From Testudinibacter aquarius (GTDB taxonomy: Bacteria > Pseudomonadota > Gammaproteobacteria > Enterobacterales > Pasteurellaceae), in assembly GCF_004342725.1 (NCBI RefSeq), contig NZ_SMCP01000009.1, positions 1 through 64,000 on the forward strand: 64,000 nt of DNA, written 5' to 3'. Below are positions 48,466 through 58,293 of this stretch, one piece after another. The notes beneath the pieces were generated by a model that made no database searches, was not told the origin of the DNA, and worked only from the letters and a program-made list of their open reading frames with translations. Numbering within the stretch: position 1 is the first letter of the stretch; every line of letters begins with the position of its first letter. Both the position numbers and the translations under genes were made by a program.

Positions 48466-48471
48466 TATAAT
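48466..48471 (+). promoter_or_regulatory. purL -10 promoter element
   Basis: A perfect TATAAT lies about 80 bp before the purL start and 17-18 bp after the part of the PurR-like operator that serves as -35. It gives a leader of about 74 nt. Confidence 0.65.
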
Positions 48472-48551
48472 GTCCCTGTTGCTGACAATTGTTGTTTTTT
48501 TCAACGATTGTTATCCTCCCACAACTTTTTCTCAACAATTTACGGTAAAAG

Positions 48552-51500
48552 ATGATGATGCAAATTTTCCGCGGCTCCCCCGCTCTTTCTGATTTCCGCT
48601 TAAACCAATTAATGACCCAATTTCGCCAAGCTGAACTGCCCGTCAGCGAGTGCTATGCCGAATATCTGCACTTTGCCGATTTAACGCAGGCACTGACGCC
48701 GACGGAAACCGAGCAGTTAGGGCAGTTGCTGCATTACGGTCCGACCTTGGCGGAACATGAACCGAGCGGCAGTTGTTTTATCGTGATCCCACGTATCGGC
48801 ACTATCTCCTCTTGGTCATCGAAAGCCAGTGATATTGCGCATAACTCCGGATTAGCCAAAGTCAAACGCATCGAACGCGGTCTAGCCTATTATCTTCAAA
48901 CCACTTCCCCACTCACCGAACAACAAACCCAAACCCTGACCGCACTTTTACACGACCGTATGCTCGAAACGGTAATCGAAACCGCACAAGACGCCCAAGC
49001 CCTGTTCAGCCACGCTCAACCAAAACCCTTCACCACCGTAGATATTCTGCAACACGGCAGAACTGCGCTGGAGCAAGCCAACCTCAATTTAGGCTTGGCA
49101 CTGGCGGAAGATGAAATCGACTATCTGTTAACACAATTTACCCAGCTCAAGCGTAATCCGGTTGATATTGAGCTGTACATGTTCGCCCAAGCCAACTCCG
49201 AGCACTGCCGACATAAAATTTTTAACGCCGCTTGGGTGATCGACGGCAAGAAACAGCCGAAATCGCTGTTTAAAATGATCAAAAATACCTTTGAGCAAAC
49301 CCCTGATTTTGTGTTGTCAGCCTATAAAGACAATGCGGCGGTGATGGAAGGCTCGAAGGTCGGACGTTTCTTTGCCGATAGCGACGGCAAATACCGTTAT
49401 CATCAAGAAGATGCACATATTTTAATGAAAGTGGAAACCCACAACCACCCGACGGCGATTTCTCCGTTCCCGGGGGCGGCAACCGGTTCCGGCGGTGAAA
49501 TCCGTGACGAAGGCGCAACCGGTCGTGGTGCAAAACCGAAAGCCGGTTTGGTCGGTTTCTCGGTTTCCAACTTGCTGGTACCCAACTTCGAGCAACCCTG
49601 GGAGAATCCGTTAAGCAAACCGAATCGTATCGCCTCAGCGTTGAATATTATGCTGGAAGCGCCACTCGGTGGTGCAGCGTTTAATAACGAATTCGGTCGT
49701 CCGGCATTGTTGGGCTATTTCCGTACCTACGAAGAGAAAGTCAACAGCTTCAACGGGGTGGAAGTGCGTGGTTATCATAAACCGATTATGCTGGCGGGCG
49801 GGATCGGTAATATCCGTGGCGAACATGTACAAAAAGGTGAGATTCCGGTCGGGGCAAAACTGATCGTACTTGGCGGCCCGGCAATGAATATCGGCTTAGG
49901 CGGCGGTGCGGCTTCTTCAATGACCTCCGGCAAATCGAAAGAAGATTTGGATTTTGCTTCGGTGCAGCGCGACAATCCGGAAATGGAACGCCGCTGTCAG
50001 GAAGTGATCGACCGCTGCTGGCAGTTGGGCGATGACAACCCGATTCTGTTTATCCACGATGTCGGCGCCGGTGGTCTCTCCAATGCGATGCCGGAATTGG
50101 TCAATGACGGTGGACGTGGCGGCAACTTTGAGCTGCGCAACATCCTGAGCGACGAGCCGGGCATGAGTCCGTTGGAAATTTGGTGTAACGAATCGCAAGA
50201 GCGCTATGTATTGGCGGTGGCGGCAGATCAACTGCCGCTGTTTGAACAACTGTGTCAACGTGAACGCACACCTTATGCGGTGATCGGCGAAGCGGTGGCA
50301 GAACCGCACTTGACCCTGAACGATAGCCATTTCAACAACAAACCGATTGATATGCCGCTAAATGTGCTGCTTGGCAAACCACCGAAAATGACTCGTGACG
50401 TGCAAAGTGCGGTGGTGAATAATCCGCCGTTAAACACCGAAACAATTGATGTCAAACAAGCCTTGCACCGTGTGTTACGCTTGCCGGTGGTTGCGGAAAA
50501 AACCTTCTTAATCACCATCGGTGACCGCTCAGTCACCGGTATGGTAGCGCGCGATCAGATGGTCGGGCCGTGGCAGATTCCGGTTGCCGATTGTGCTGTT
50601 ACCACCGCCAGCTTCGACAGTTATTACGGCGAAGCGATGTCTATCGGCGAACGTGCACCGATTGCATTGTTAGACTTCGCCGCTTCCGCACGCATGGCAG
50701 TTGCTGAATCGATCACCAATATCGCCGCCACCCAAATCGGCGAGATCAAACGGATTAAACTCTCCGCCAACTGGATGTCAGCTGCCGGTCACAAAGGGGA
50801 AGATGCCGGTTTATATGCGGCGGTGAAAGCGGTCGGGGAAGAACTTTGCCCTGCATTGGGCTTAACCATTCCGGTCGGCAAAGATTCAATGTCGATGAAA
50901 ACCACTTGGCAGGAAAACGGCGAAAATAAACAGGTGACTGCGCCGTTATCATTAGTCATCAGCGCCTTTGCGCGGGTGGAAGACGTGCGCAAAACCGTCA
51001 CGCCGCAACTGCGCACTGACAAAGGTGACAGTCGCCTGTTGCTGATCGACTTAGGCGAAGGCAACAACCGCTTGGGCGCAACCGCACTGGCACAAGTGTA
51101 TAAACAACTGGGCGACAAGCCGGCAGATGTAGTCGATGTCAACAAACTGAAAGGCTTCTATGATGCAATTCAACAATTGGTTGCCGATGATAAACTTCTG
51201 GCTTACCACGACCGTTCCGACGGCGGTTTAATCACAACGCTTGCTGAAATGGCATTTGCCGGTCATTGTGGGATCAACGCTGATATCACCGGTTTATTTG
51301 ATAGCAGCAAAGGCTGGGCTGTCGAATTGGGTGCTTTAGATGCCGATCTTGAAAGACAAATCAGCGATTTCGGTATTTTATTCAATGAGGAACTGGGCGC
51401 TGTCATTCAAGTTGCCGAAAGCGATCTCAATGCGGTAAGAGCGGTGCTTGCAGCACATAATTTAGCTGAGTTAACTCACGACATCGGCACAGTCACGCCA

Positions 51501-52508
51501 AATGATGAATTTATTATCCGCTTTGCCGGTACAGAAAAATTAAATGAAAAACGTTCTGAACTGCGTGGTATCTGGGCGGAACTGACCCATCAAATGCAAC
51601 GCCTGCGTGACAACCCGACTTGCGCCGATCAAGAGTTTGCCGCCAAGAAAGATCCGAGCAATAAAGGTTTATCGGCAAAATTAAGTTACGATCCAAGTGA
51701 CGACATCGCCACACCGTATATCGCCACCGGCGTAAAACCTCGTATTGCGGTGCTGCGTGAACAAGGTGTCAACAGCCATGTGGAAATGGCGGCGGCGTTT
51801 GACCGTGCCGGATTTGATGCGATTGACGTCCATATGAGCGACCTGATCAACGGACGCATCACACTGGATACATTCAACGCCTTAGTCGCTTGCGGCGGCT
51901 TCTCCTACGGCGACGTGCTAGGCGCAGGTGGCGGTTGGGCGAAATCCATTCTGTTCAATACCGCACTTCGTGATCAATTCGCCGCGTTCTTCCAACGTGA
52001 AGACACCTTGAGCTTGGGCGTGTGCAACGGTTGCCAGATGATCTCCAACCTTGCCGAAATCATTCCCGGCACCGAGGCCTGGCCACGCTTTGTACGCAAC
52101 ACCTCCGAACGTTTTGAAGCCCGTGCAGCGTTGGTGCGAATCAACGACAGCAATTCGTTGTGGTTCAACGGCATGGCAGGCTCACATATGCCAATCGCCG
52201 TTTCCCACGGCGAAGGTCGGGTTGAATTCAAAAACAATCAGCAATTGGCGCAGTTGCGTGAACAAAACCTGATTATCGCACAATATATCGACAACAACCT
52301 GCAACCAACCGAAACCTACCCGGCCAACCCGAACGGCTCAGTAGACGGCATCACCGCACTTAGCAACCGTGATGGACGTGTCGCCATCATGATGCCACAC
52401 CCGGAACGTGTGTTCAGAGCGGTGAGCAACTCTTGGTATCCAGAGGATTGGAGCGAAGACGGGGCTTGGATGAGATTGTTTAGGAATGCGAGGGTTGTGT
52501 TGGGGTAG
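48552..52508 (+). CDS. purL: Phosphoribosylformylglycinamidine synthase PurL
   Basis: A 1318-aa single-chain enzyme for the fourth step of purine synthesis. The N-terminus [16 protein letters not shown] and the FGAM synthase core ([22 protein letters not shown], quoted in part: [13 protein letters not shown]) are typical. The C-terminal class I glutaminase has CGGFSYGD, the nucleophile cysteine in LGVCNGCQM, and HGEGR with PHPER. Three ATG codons in a row start the frame. A PurR-type operator lies upstream and a hairpin terminator downstream. Confidence 0.97.
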   Translation: MMMQIFRGSPALSDFRLNQLMTQFRQAELPVSECYAEYLHFADLTQALTPTETEQLGQLLHYGPTLAEHEPSGSCFIVIPRIGTISSWSSKASDIAHNSGLAKVKRIERGLAYYLQTTSPLTEQQTQTLTALLHDRMLETVIETAQDAQALFSHAQPKPFTTVDILQHGRTALEQANLNLGLALAEDEIDYLLTQFTQLKRNPVDIELYMFAQANSEHCRHKIFNAAWVIDGKKQPKSLFKMIKNTFEQTPDFVLSAYKDNAAVMEGSKVGRFFADSDGKYRYHQEDAHILMKVETHNHPTAISPFPGAATGSGGEIRDEGATGRGAKPKAGLVGFSVSNLLVPNFEQPWENPLSKPNRIASALNIMLEAPLGGAAFNNEFGRPALLGYFRTYEEKVNSFNGVEVRGYHKPIMLAGGIGNIRGEHVQKGEIPVGAKLIVLGGPAMNIGLGGGAASSMTSGKSKEDLDFASVQRDNPEMERRCQEVIDRCWQLGDDNPILFIHDVGAGGLSNAMPELVNDGGRGGNFELRNILSDEPGMSPLEIWCNESQERYVLAVAADQLPLFEQLCQRERTPYAVIGEAVAEPHLTLNDSHFNNKPIDMPLNVLLGKPPKMTRDVQSAVVNNPPLNTETIDVKQALHRVLRLPVVAEKTFLITIGDRSVTGMVARDQMVGPWQIPVADCAVTTASFDSYYGEAMSIGERAPIALLDFAASARMAVAESITNIAATQIGEIKRIKLSANWMSAAGHKGEDAGLYAAVKAVGEELCPALGLTIPVGKDSMSMKTTWQENGENKQVTAPLSLVISAFARVEDVRKTVTPQLRTDKGDSRLLLIDLGEGNNRLGATALAQVYKQLGDKPADVVDVNKLKGFYDAIQQLVADDKLLAYHDRSDGGLITTLAEMAFAGHCGINADITGLFDSSKGWAVELGALDADLERQISDFGILFNEELGAVIQVAESDLNAVRAVLAAHNLAELTHDIGTVTPNDEFIIRFAGTEKLNEKRSELRGIWAELTHQMQRLRDNPTCADQEFAAKKDPSNKGLSAKLSYDPSDDIATPYIATGVKPRIAVLREQGVNSHVEMAAAFDRAGFDAIDVHMSDLINGRITLDTFNALVACGGFSYGDVLGAGGGWAKSILFNTALRDQFAAFFQREDTLSLGVCNGCQMISNLAEIIPGTEAWPRFVRNTSERFEARAALVRINDSNSLWFNGMAGSHMPIAVSHGEGRVEFKNNQQLAQLREQNLIIAQYIDNNLQPTETYPANPNGSVDGITALSNRDGRVAIMMPHPERVFRAVSNSWYPEDWSEDGAWMRLFRNARVVLG

Positions 52509-52519
52509 TAATAGAACTT

Positions 52520-52544
52520 ATAGGGCTTAGTATTTAAGCCCTAT
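52520..52544 (+). terminator. purL terminator
   Basis: ATAGGGCTTA (52520-52529) and TAAGCCCTAT (52535-52544) form a perfect 10-bp stem, followed by a T-rich stretch. It starts 12 nt after the purL stop. Confidence 0.75.
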
Positions 52545-52580
52545 GCTTTATCTCTTTCTTTTTAATATAGGATATTTATT

Positions 52581-53333
52581 ATGATTAAAACATTTTTTAT
52601 AGGAGCCATTTGTTTATCTTTGTCTGCATGTTCAATACTAAAATCAGACCCGATAAAAGAACAACAAGAAAAAGCTCAAAAAGATAAAATTATTGAAACG
52701 CAATGGGTTACCTTATCATCAGGGCAGAAAATTGAAGTACGCTATGTGCATAATCCAGATTACAATGAACAGCCTAATGAGGTGTTGTATATTATCAAGC
52801 CAGACCATTCAACAAAAGAAACTACAACAAGGGTTTTAGGATTTGCTGCACAATTATTACTGACAGGCAGTGCACAAGGTGATGGATTTAAAAAAGAAGA
52901 TCTGACTGGTTCACCTACTGAATTACGCGCAATTCATCAAAACTATGCTTTTAAACAATATATTAAGCAATTAGAAAAAGATCTTGTACTAGATAGAAAA
53001 GATAATAAAGTCTATTCGAATGCCCCTATCCGCTTTTATCCTAAAAAATTTAGGCTGATTTATGATGAATACAATGGCAATACTTATTCTTTGAAATATC
53101 AATTTACAGCTATTCCGACACTAAATGAACAGTTGGCTAAAAAAGGAGAAATTTTTTCCTCATACTACTGTTTCGGAACCGATAATAATAAATATACCTT
53201 GGAAAAGTGGCGGGAAAATAGCTATGCCAACGTCGTCGAAAAAGCAAAATCTATGGTGGATCAATGTTTCTCTGGTAGCTATCAAAGAATATGGGATGAA
53301 CATTTGGAAACATTGAAAATGTCTTTTCTGTAA
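52581..53333 (+). CDS. Predicted lipoprotein of unknown function
   Basis: A 250-aa protein with a signal peptide and lipobox LSAC (cysteine near residue 17), so it should be lipid-anchored. The mature part has a charged linker (KEQQEKAQKDK), a region VRYVHNPDYNEQPNEVLYII and a single hydrophobic stretch (RVLGFAAQLLLTGSAQG) near residue 95. Two cysteines near residues 197 and 228 could pair. I do not recognise the family. Codons are distinctly AT-rich (many AAA, ATT, TAT) compared with purL and mrcA, and no USS lies within it, which suggests acquired DNA. Confidence 0.75.
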   Translation: MIKTFFIGAICLSLSACSILKSDPIKEQQEKAQKDKIIETQWVTLSSGQKIEVRYVHNPDYNEQPNEVLYIIKPDHSTKETTTRVLGFAAQLLLTGSAQGDGFKKEDLTGSPTELRAIHQNYAFKQYIKQLEKDLVLDRKDNKVYSNAPIRFYPKKFRLIYDEYNGNTYSLKYQFTAIPTLNEQLAKKGEIFSSYYCFGTDNNKYTLEKWRENSYANVVEKAKSMVDQCFSGSYQRIWDEHLETLKMSFL

Positions 53334-53365
53334 AATATTATAATGATCCAATAAAAAAGCCCCCC

Positions 53366-53391
53366 GATGGCGCAAGTTTACAACTTGCACC
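53366..53391 (+). repeat. Palindromic element 1 (GGCGCAAGTT type)
   Basis: GGCGCAAGTT and AACTTGCACC form a 10-bp stem with one mismatch, followed by TTTTTT. It probably also terminates the lipoprotein gene. It belongs with the elements at 53441 and 54628, which share CAAGTT/AACTTG cores. Confidence 0.65.
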
Positions 53392-53440
53392 TTTTTTGCC
53401 TTTGATTTATAAACAAAATCTAATAATCGTTATTATTTTT

Positions 53441-53465
53441 TAGCACAAGTTACAAACTTGTGCTA
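53441..53465. repeat. Palindromic element 2 (GCACAAGTT type)
   Basis: TAGCACAAGTT and AACTTGTGCTA form a perfect 11-bp stem with loop ACA, 50 bp from element 1. The interval between them is AT-rich and has no gene. Confidence 0.65.
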
Positions 53466-53574
53466 TCAGTAGTATTATATTACCGAACAGATGATTAAAA
53501 ATATTAAAGAGCAAATACCTTGCAAAATGACAGCTTGTACATGATAACTCGATAATGAAACGGAGAAAAACCTT

Positions 53575-54147
53575 ATGCAACAATTAGATGAATCTTTAGA
53601 AGATGAAGAATTAGCATTATTAGATGATTTACTGTTGGAATATGGAGCGGAGCGTGAGAATGGTTATAATATTTTAAGCTTAAGCGAATTAGACGGCTTG
53701 CTTACTGCTATCCTTTCCAGCCCCGAGCTGGTTGCACCAAACCAATGGCTGCCTGCTATTTTTGATGAAAATGCGCAAGAAAGCATACCCGATGAAAATA
53801 CATTTAATCTGTTATTGTCTTTAATTTTCCGTCATTATAATGATGTGATACAACGCTTAAACAGTCCGTTATTTTATGCTTATTTTGATGAAGGCATTGA
53901 TGATTTCGTAATTTTGGATTCGTGGTGTTCGGGCTATATTATTGGTGCTAAAGTCTCCGGTTGGGGGAATTTACCCGATAAAATCCAAGGGCAATATGAT
54001 TTAATTCGTTCATTCGCTTATTTTGAAGGCGACGATCTCAATTTAGATGATCATCCGTCTGCCAAAGAGACACAAGAGCGTGCCGCAAAAGTCGAACAGG
54101 CTGTGATGGCAATTTATCAATATTTTCTTACCTTGAGGAATAGATAA
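53575..54147 (+). CDS. YecA/UPF0149 family protein
   Basis: A 190-aa acidic cytoplasmic protein. The region LSELDGLLTAILSSPELVAPNQWLPAIF near residue 37 is the signature of the YecA/YgfB (UPF0149) family (its key part SELDGLLTAI). The C-terminal SEC-C zinc motif found in long YecA proteins is absent, so it is the short form. Function is unknown. A purine-rich GGAGAAA ribosome binding site precedes the ATG. It is AT-rich and lies between palindromic elements; its stop nearly abuts the hipA remnant on the other strand. Confidence 0.85.
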   Translation: MQQLDESLEDEELALLDDLLLEYGAERENGYNILSLSELDGLLTAILSSPELVAPNQWLPAIFDENAQESIPDENTFNLLLSLIFRHYNDVIQRLNSPLFYAYFDEGIDDFVILDSWCSGYIIGAKVSGWGNLPDKIQGQYDLIRSFAYFEGDDLNLDDHPSAKETQERAAKVEQAVMAIYQYFLTLRNR

Positions 54148-54205
54148 AAATATGCATTATCTTCTTCAGTCTGCACCACACTTCAAGTTGTTTGGTGTTA
54201 ATCAT
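54128..54205 (-). pseudogene. Truncated start of a probable hipA-type toxin gene
   Basis: The ATG at 54205 overlaps the end of the regulator pseudogene by 8 nt, the coupling typical of hipB-hipA pairs. The first 14 codons read MINTKQLEVWCRLK, which I associate with HipA-family N-termini from memory. The frame then loses any likeness and stops at 54128, inside the end of the YecA-family gene. More than 95 percent of a normal hipA is missing, so a deletion is inferred. Confidence 0.4.
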
Positions 54206-54481
54206 TGGCTAGCACCTCTGCAATACTCTTCGGCATTGGCTTCGCCGCTGGTTTGGTTAGATCATGAAACGGTTCTAAATCCGCTACAATTTGCCAAATC
54301 ATCAGTAGCTGACGCAGGGAGATTTGCCCGGTGGTTTCAAATTTTTTGATGGTTGCTTCCGGAACAAGGCAACGTTCGGCAAGGGCTTTCCGTGAATGTT
54401 TTTTTCCTTACGTTTTTGGCGCAGATAGGTCGTAACTGATTGTTGAACATCGTAAGCGGATAAAAGGGATAGCTTATTCAT
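54198..54481 (-). pseudogene. Helix-turn-helix regulator (HipB/XRE type), frameshifted
   Basis: The gene starts MNKLSLLSAYDVQQSVTTYL and is broken after RQKRKEK. Adding one base to the A run at 54399-54405 (seven A on the coding strand) restores HSRKALAERCLVPEATIKKF followed by ETTGQISLRQLLMIWQIVAD, a complete helix-turn-helix domain, and a tail ending SIAEVLAND. The corrected protein is about 94 aa. Together with the downstream stub it looks like the antitoxin half of a lost HipBA toxin-antitoxin module. A sequencing error in the homopolymer is the alternative. Confidence 0.7.
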
Positions 54482-54627
54482 AAAACTCCAAATAAGACAT
54501 AATAATATCCAATTATACTCTTTTGGGGCAATAAAAGACACTATAGTATCTTTTATAATTACCGCTTTCACGCTAAATATATTGATTTTGGCATAATTTG
54601 CATGCTTCTGATTTGAAAGTTTCATTG

Positions 54628-54654
54628 ATGGCGCAAGCGATAAACTTGCGCCAT
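54628..54654. repeat. Palindromic element 3 (ATGGCGCAAG type)
   Basis: ATGGCGCAAG (54628-54637) and CTTGCGCCAT (54645-54654) form a perfect 10-bp stem with a 7-nt loop. It begins GATGGCGCAAG, the same as element 1, and flanks the accessory stretch on the mrcA side, 23 bp after the mrcA stop. Confidence 0.65.
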
Positions 54655-54676
54655 TATTTCCTCTTTTAAGCAAAAA

Positions 54677-57241
54677 TTAAAATAACTCTTCTACCTGAGG
54701 GGGTTTGCCGTCACCCGGGTTGACCATAATTTGGTAGCCTTGTTCTCGGATATAACGGCGAGTTGGTTCGGTGCCTTTGATAAAATATTCCACCCGTCCA
54801 CCGCTGCTAAGTAAGCCTGTGGATTTATCGATCCGTTTTTCAATGATATTGGGTGGTGGTGGATCGGCACGCTCCGGTACGTTTGCCAACGCTTGTTTCA
54901 TATATTCCTGCCATGCCGGCATCGCAGTGCTGGCGCCGGCTTCGCCACGTCCCAATTCATATTTGTTATCATCAAAACCAACATACACCGCTGTCGCAAA
55001 ATTGGCACCGTAACCAGCATACCAAGCCACTTTCGAGTTATTGGTAGTACCGGTTTTTCCGCCTAGATCCTTGCGTTTGATTTGACTTGCCATACGCCAG
55101 CCTGTACCGTTCCAACTGCTACCGGCTTCACCATAAACTCCAGACTGTAAGGCGCTACGGATTAGAAATGCCAATTCACCGCTAATCACCCTTGGAGCGT
55201 ATTGTTTTTCTTGATTTTGTGTCATTGATTGCGCCAGCAACTGTGGACCATCTTGTAGCTGGGTATTGGCAATTTGCAATTCAGGAATATCCGGCACGGT
55301 TTCCGGCTGCTGATCCGGATCACCTTCCAGATTTGAATTATCTGCTGTGTTCGATTGCACATTATTCTGCAGCGAGTCATCTAATATCTCCAACTTTTGC
55401 TGCTCACCGTAGATCACCGGAATATCATTACAACTGAAACAAGCCAGTTTCGGGTTGGCAAGATAGATCTCTTTGCCTTCGTTATCCAAAATCTTTTCGA
55501 TAAGATAAGGATCAATCAAAAATCCGCCGTTATCAAACACGGCATAACCACGCGCCATTTCTAGTGGTGTGAAAGATGCGGCGCCTAACGCCAGCGCTTC
55601 CGTTGCTTGGTATTGATCGCGTTTAAAGCCAAAGCGCGGTAAGAAATCAGCAACATAATCGATTCCGACCATTTGCACCGCGCGCACCATCATCACGTTT
55701 TTCGATTGTGCCAGTCCTTGGCGTAAACGCAGTTGCCCGTCGTAACGGTTCGGGGAATTCTTCGGTGACCATGGTTTTTGCCCCGGCAGCCGAATCGTAA
55801 TCGGGCTATCGTTCAAAATGGTCGCCAAGCTCAAACCTTTATCCATTGCCGCAGCATAGATAAACGGTTTAATCGACGAGCCAACTTGTACCATCGATTG
55901 GGTGGCACGATTAAATTTACTCTGACCAAAACTGAATCCCCCAACAATCGCTTCAATTGCCCCATTATCGCTGTTGAGTGACACCAAAGCGGAATTGGCC
56001 AATGGTAACTGTCCTAACATCCACTCCTGCTTACTGTTCTGGCGGATCCAAATTTGTTCGCCTACGTTAATCTTTAAGTTAGAGGCTGTAGCACCCGCCC
56101 ATTTCATCGCAGATAACGGCAACTGCATTCGTTCACCGGATGCCAGCAATAGTTCAGCCCCACTACGATCGGTTTTCATCACCGCTGCCGGAATCAATGG
56201 CTCGCTGTTCGGTATTTTTTTCAAAAAGCCGATAATCCGATCTTCTTCCCAAGGGCTTTCGCCACTTTTCCATAACGGAGCACCGCCACGATAGCCGTGG
56301 CGCATATCATAATTAATCAAATTATTGCGCAACGCAATTTGTGCATTCAATTGATCGCTCGAATCCACGGTGGTGTAAACTTTATAGCCTTTGGCATACG
56401 CATTTTCTTCACCGTAGAGTTTCACCATCTCTTGACGCACCATTTCGGTCACATAATCTGCTTGAAAATCCAGCTGACTACCGTGATAACTTGCCACCAG
56501 CGGCTCGTCTTTTGCTTGTTGATACTGTTGCTGCGAAATATAATTTTCATCCAACATCCGTGCCAACACCACATTGCGCCGCTCGGTCGCACGCTGTAAA
56601 GAGTAAAGCGGGTTCATGGTTGACGGTGCTTTCGGCAAGCCGGCGATCATTGCCATTTCACTTAATGTCAGCTGGTTTAGATCTTTACCAAAATAGGTTT
56701 TGGCGGCGGCAGCAACACCGTAAGAGCGGTATCCCAAATAAATTTTATTCAAATACAGGCTTAAAATTTCATCTTTGCTGAGATTTCTTTCGATTTCGAT
56801 GGCTAAAATGGCTTCTTTTACTTTTCTGACCAGCGTTCTTTCCGGGGTCAAAAAGAAGTTACGCGCCAATTGTTGCGTAATGGTGCTGGCGCCTTGCGAT
56901 GCCCCACCGTCACTGATGGCTACTTTTAATGCACGCGCAATCCCGATCGGATCCAGACCATAATGGGTATAAAAACGGCTGTCTTCCGTCGCCAAAACGG
57001 CATCGATCAACGGTTTTGGAATCTGTTCCAAGGTAACCGGAATCCGGCGTTGCTCACCGACTTCACCGATTAATTTCCCGTCAGCGGTATAAATCTGCAT
57101 CGGTTGCTGCAACTCGACGGTGCGTAGTGCTTTAACATCCGGCAAATCCGATTTAATCTGAAAATAGGCTACCGCCAACACCACACAACCCAAAATAACC
57201 AATGTTAATAGGGTACTTAATATTAATTTTGCGATCTTCAC
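54677..57241 (-). CDS. mrcA: Penicillin-binding protein 1A (MrcA/PonA)
   Basis: An 854-aa bifunctional class A penicillin-binding protein. After one membrane helix, the GT51 glycosyltransferase has ATEDSRFYTHYG near residue 86 and QGASTITQQLARN near 118. The transpeptidase has GSSIKPF (SXXK) near 465, SKN near 525 and KTGTTNN near 725. It polymerises and crosslinks peptidoglycan. It is divergent from comA, the same arrangement as mrcA and hofM in E. coli and ponA and comA in H. influenzae. No USS lies inside it. Confidence 0.96.
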   Translation of the reverse strand: MKIAKLILSTLLTLVILGCVVLAVAYFQIKSDLPDVKALRTVELQQPMQIYTADGKLIGEVGEQRRIPVTLEQIPKPLIDAVLATEDSRFYTHYGLDPIGIARALKVAISDGGASQGASTITQQLARNFFLTPERTLVRKVKEAILAIEIERNLSKDEILSLYLNKIYLGYRSYGVAAAAKTYFGKDLNQLTLSEMAMIAGLPKAPSTMNPLYSLQRATERRNVVLARMLDENYISQQQYQQAKDEPLVASYHGSQLDFQADYVTEMVRQEMVKLYGEENAYAKGYKVYTTVDSSDQLNAQIALRNNLINYDMRHGYRGGAPLWKSGESPWEEDRIIGFLKKIPNSEPLIPAAVMKTDRSGAELLLASGERMQLPLSAMKWAGATASNLKINVGEQIWIRQNSKQEWMLGQLPLANSALVSLNSDNGAIEAIVGGFSFGQSKFNRATQSMVQVGSSIKPFIYAAAMDKGLSLATILNDSPITIRLPGQKPWSPKNSPNRYDGQLRLRQGLAQSKNVMMVRAVQMVGIDYVADFLPRFGFKRDQYQATEALALGAASFTPLEMARGYAVFDNGGFLIDPYLIEKILDNEGKEIYLANPKLACFSCNDIPVIYGEQQKLEILDDSLQNNVQSNTADNSNLEGDPDQQPETVPDIPELQIANTQLQDGPQLLAQSMTQNQEKQYAPRVISGELAFLIRSALQSGVYGEAGSSWNGTGWRMASQIKRKDLGGKTGTTNNSKVAWYAGYGANFATAVYVGFDDNKYELGRGEAGASTAMPAWQEYMKQALANVPERADPPPPNIIEKRIDKSTGLLSSGGRVEYFIKGTEPTRRYIREQGYQIMVNPGDGKPPQVEELF

Positions 57242-57405
57242 CGAAAATTTCTCTCTAAAAAGTCAATAATTCAATATTTTTACGCCACACTTGCTGCCGT
57301 AAAAAAGTTGCCATAAAACGCAAAGTGCGGTTTACCCGCCCACAATTAAACACAACGATACTATTTTACCCACATTATGGCAAATAATGAGGATATTTTT
57401 ATACG

Positions 57406-58293
57406 ATGAAACCCTTTTTTCAACGCTCAAGCTATGCGGTAGGGCTCCATAAGAATCGAGAACACATTGAAATTGCATTTTTCAATGATGAGCAGCAGCC
57501 CTGTTTCGAGCGGTTGTCTAGTGAACAGCTGTCGCAACTGCCGCTATTATTGAAATCGCAATTTACAGCTACACTGCGCCGTCAAACCAGATTTATTTAT
57601 ATCTCCAGTCTGGAGCCACGTTTATTGTGGCAAAAACACCTGCTGTTGCCACACATTAAACAGCCGCACGAGTTATATCGCCAAGTGCGGTTGATTCTAC
57701 AACAGCATTTACCGATTGAAGAACAATTGCTGCAATTTGATTTTAGTGTTAGCCCGTTGCAACATATTGGCACTGAACGGCAAATTGATTATGTCCAGAT
57801 TTATGCCGCGAAAAAACAGAATATTCAGCAACAGTGTGAACAATTTTTACCTCTGCACTTGGATATATTGGATTTTCATGCCCATGCCCTGCTACGGGCA
57901 TTTCACTATTGCGCTAAAATTCAAGGTGAGATTATCCGCAATGAAAACACGCTGTTTATTTACCAAGACGATCAGCACAGCATTTTTCTGCAACAGCGGC
58001 AGGATAACTTAGTACAATTTTACCGCCCTTCACAGCCGCTGACCGCACTTTTACAGGCATTCTGGCAACAACAGCCGCCAAGTGAAATCTCTAACCAAGA
58101 GAATATATGCCATGTGGTGTATGCTGACCCGAATTCGCTGGCGGCACTGCAACAAGATTACCAGCCAACCCGGCTGATTGCGATCGATCCACAGCAATAT
58201 CCCTATTTTGTCGCATTGGGCTGTGCACTACGACAGCAACATAACCTCAAACACTTCAGCAAGGTGAATCGCTACGATGCAAGCCGAAATTAA
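57406..58293 (+). CDS. comA: Competence protein ComA (PilM-like)
   Basis: A 295-aa protein corresponding to H. influenzae ComA and E. coli HofM, distant relatives of the actin-like PilM of type IV pilus systems. It begins MKPFFQRSSYAVGLH. The sequence is glutamine-rich and weakly conserved, so the call rests mainly on position: first gene of a five-gene operon divergent from mrcA. It should act at the inner membrane with ComB. GAGGAT precedes the ATG at a rather long distance. Its end overlaps comB. Confidence 0.85.
   Translation: MKPFFQRSSYAVGLHKNREHIEIAFFNDEQQPCFERLSSEQLSQLPLLLKSQFTATLRRQTRFIYISSLEPRLLWQKHLLLPHIKQPHELYRQVRLILQQHLPIEEQLLQFDFSVSPLQHIGTERQIDYVQIYAAKKQNIQQQCEQFLPLHLDILDFHAHALLRAFHYCAKIQGEIIRNENTLFIYQDDQHSIFLQQRQDNLVQFYRPSQPLTALLQAFWQQQPPSEISNQENICHVVYADPNSLAALQQDYQPTRLIAIDPQQYPYFVALGCALRQQHNLKHFSKVNRYDASRN

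Noticed and set aside
53341-53470. CRISPR-like spacing of two palindromes
   Set aside because: Only two non-identical palindromes with an AT-rich gap, no third repeat and no cas genes.
54152-54349. Plus-strand 65-aa frame after the YecA-family gene
   Set aside because: It is antisense to the clearly recognisable helix-turn-helix pseudogene and shows no family likeness.
57242-57405. Search for a CRP-S site before comA
   Set aside because: TTGCCATAAAACGCAA resembles the halves but with the wrong spacing, so I do not call a site.
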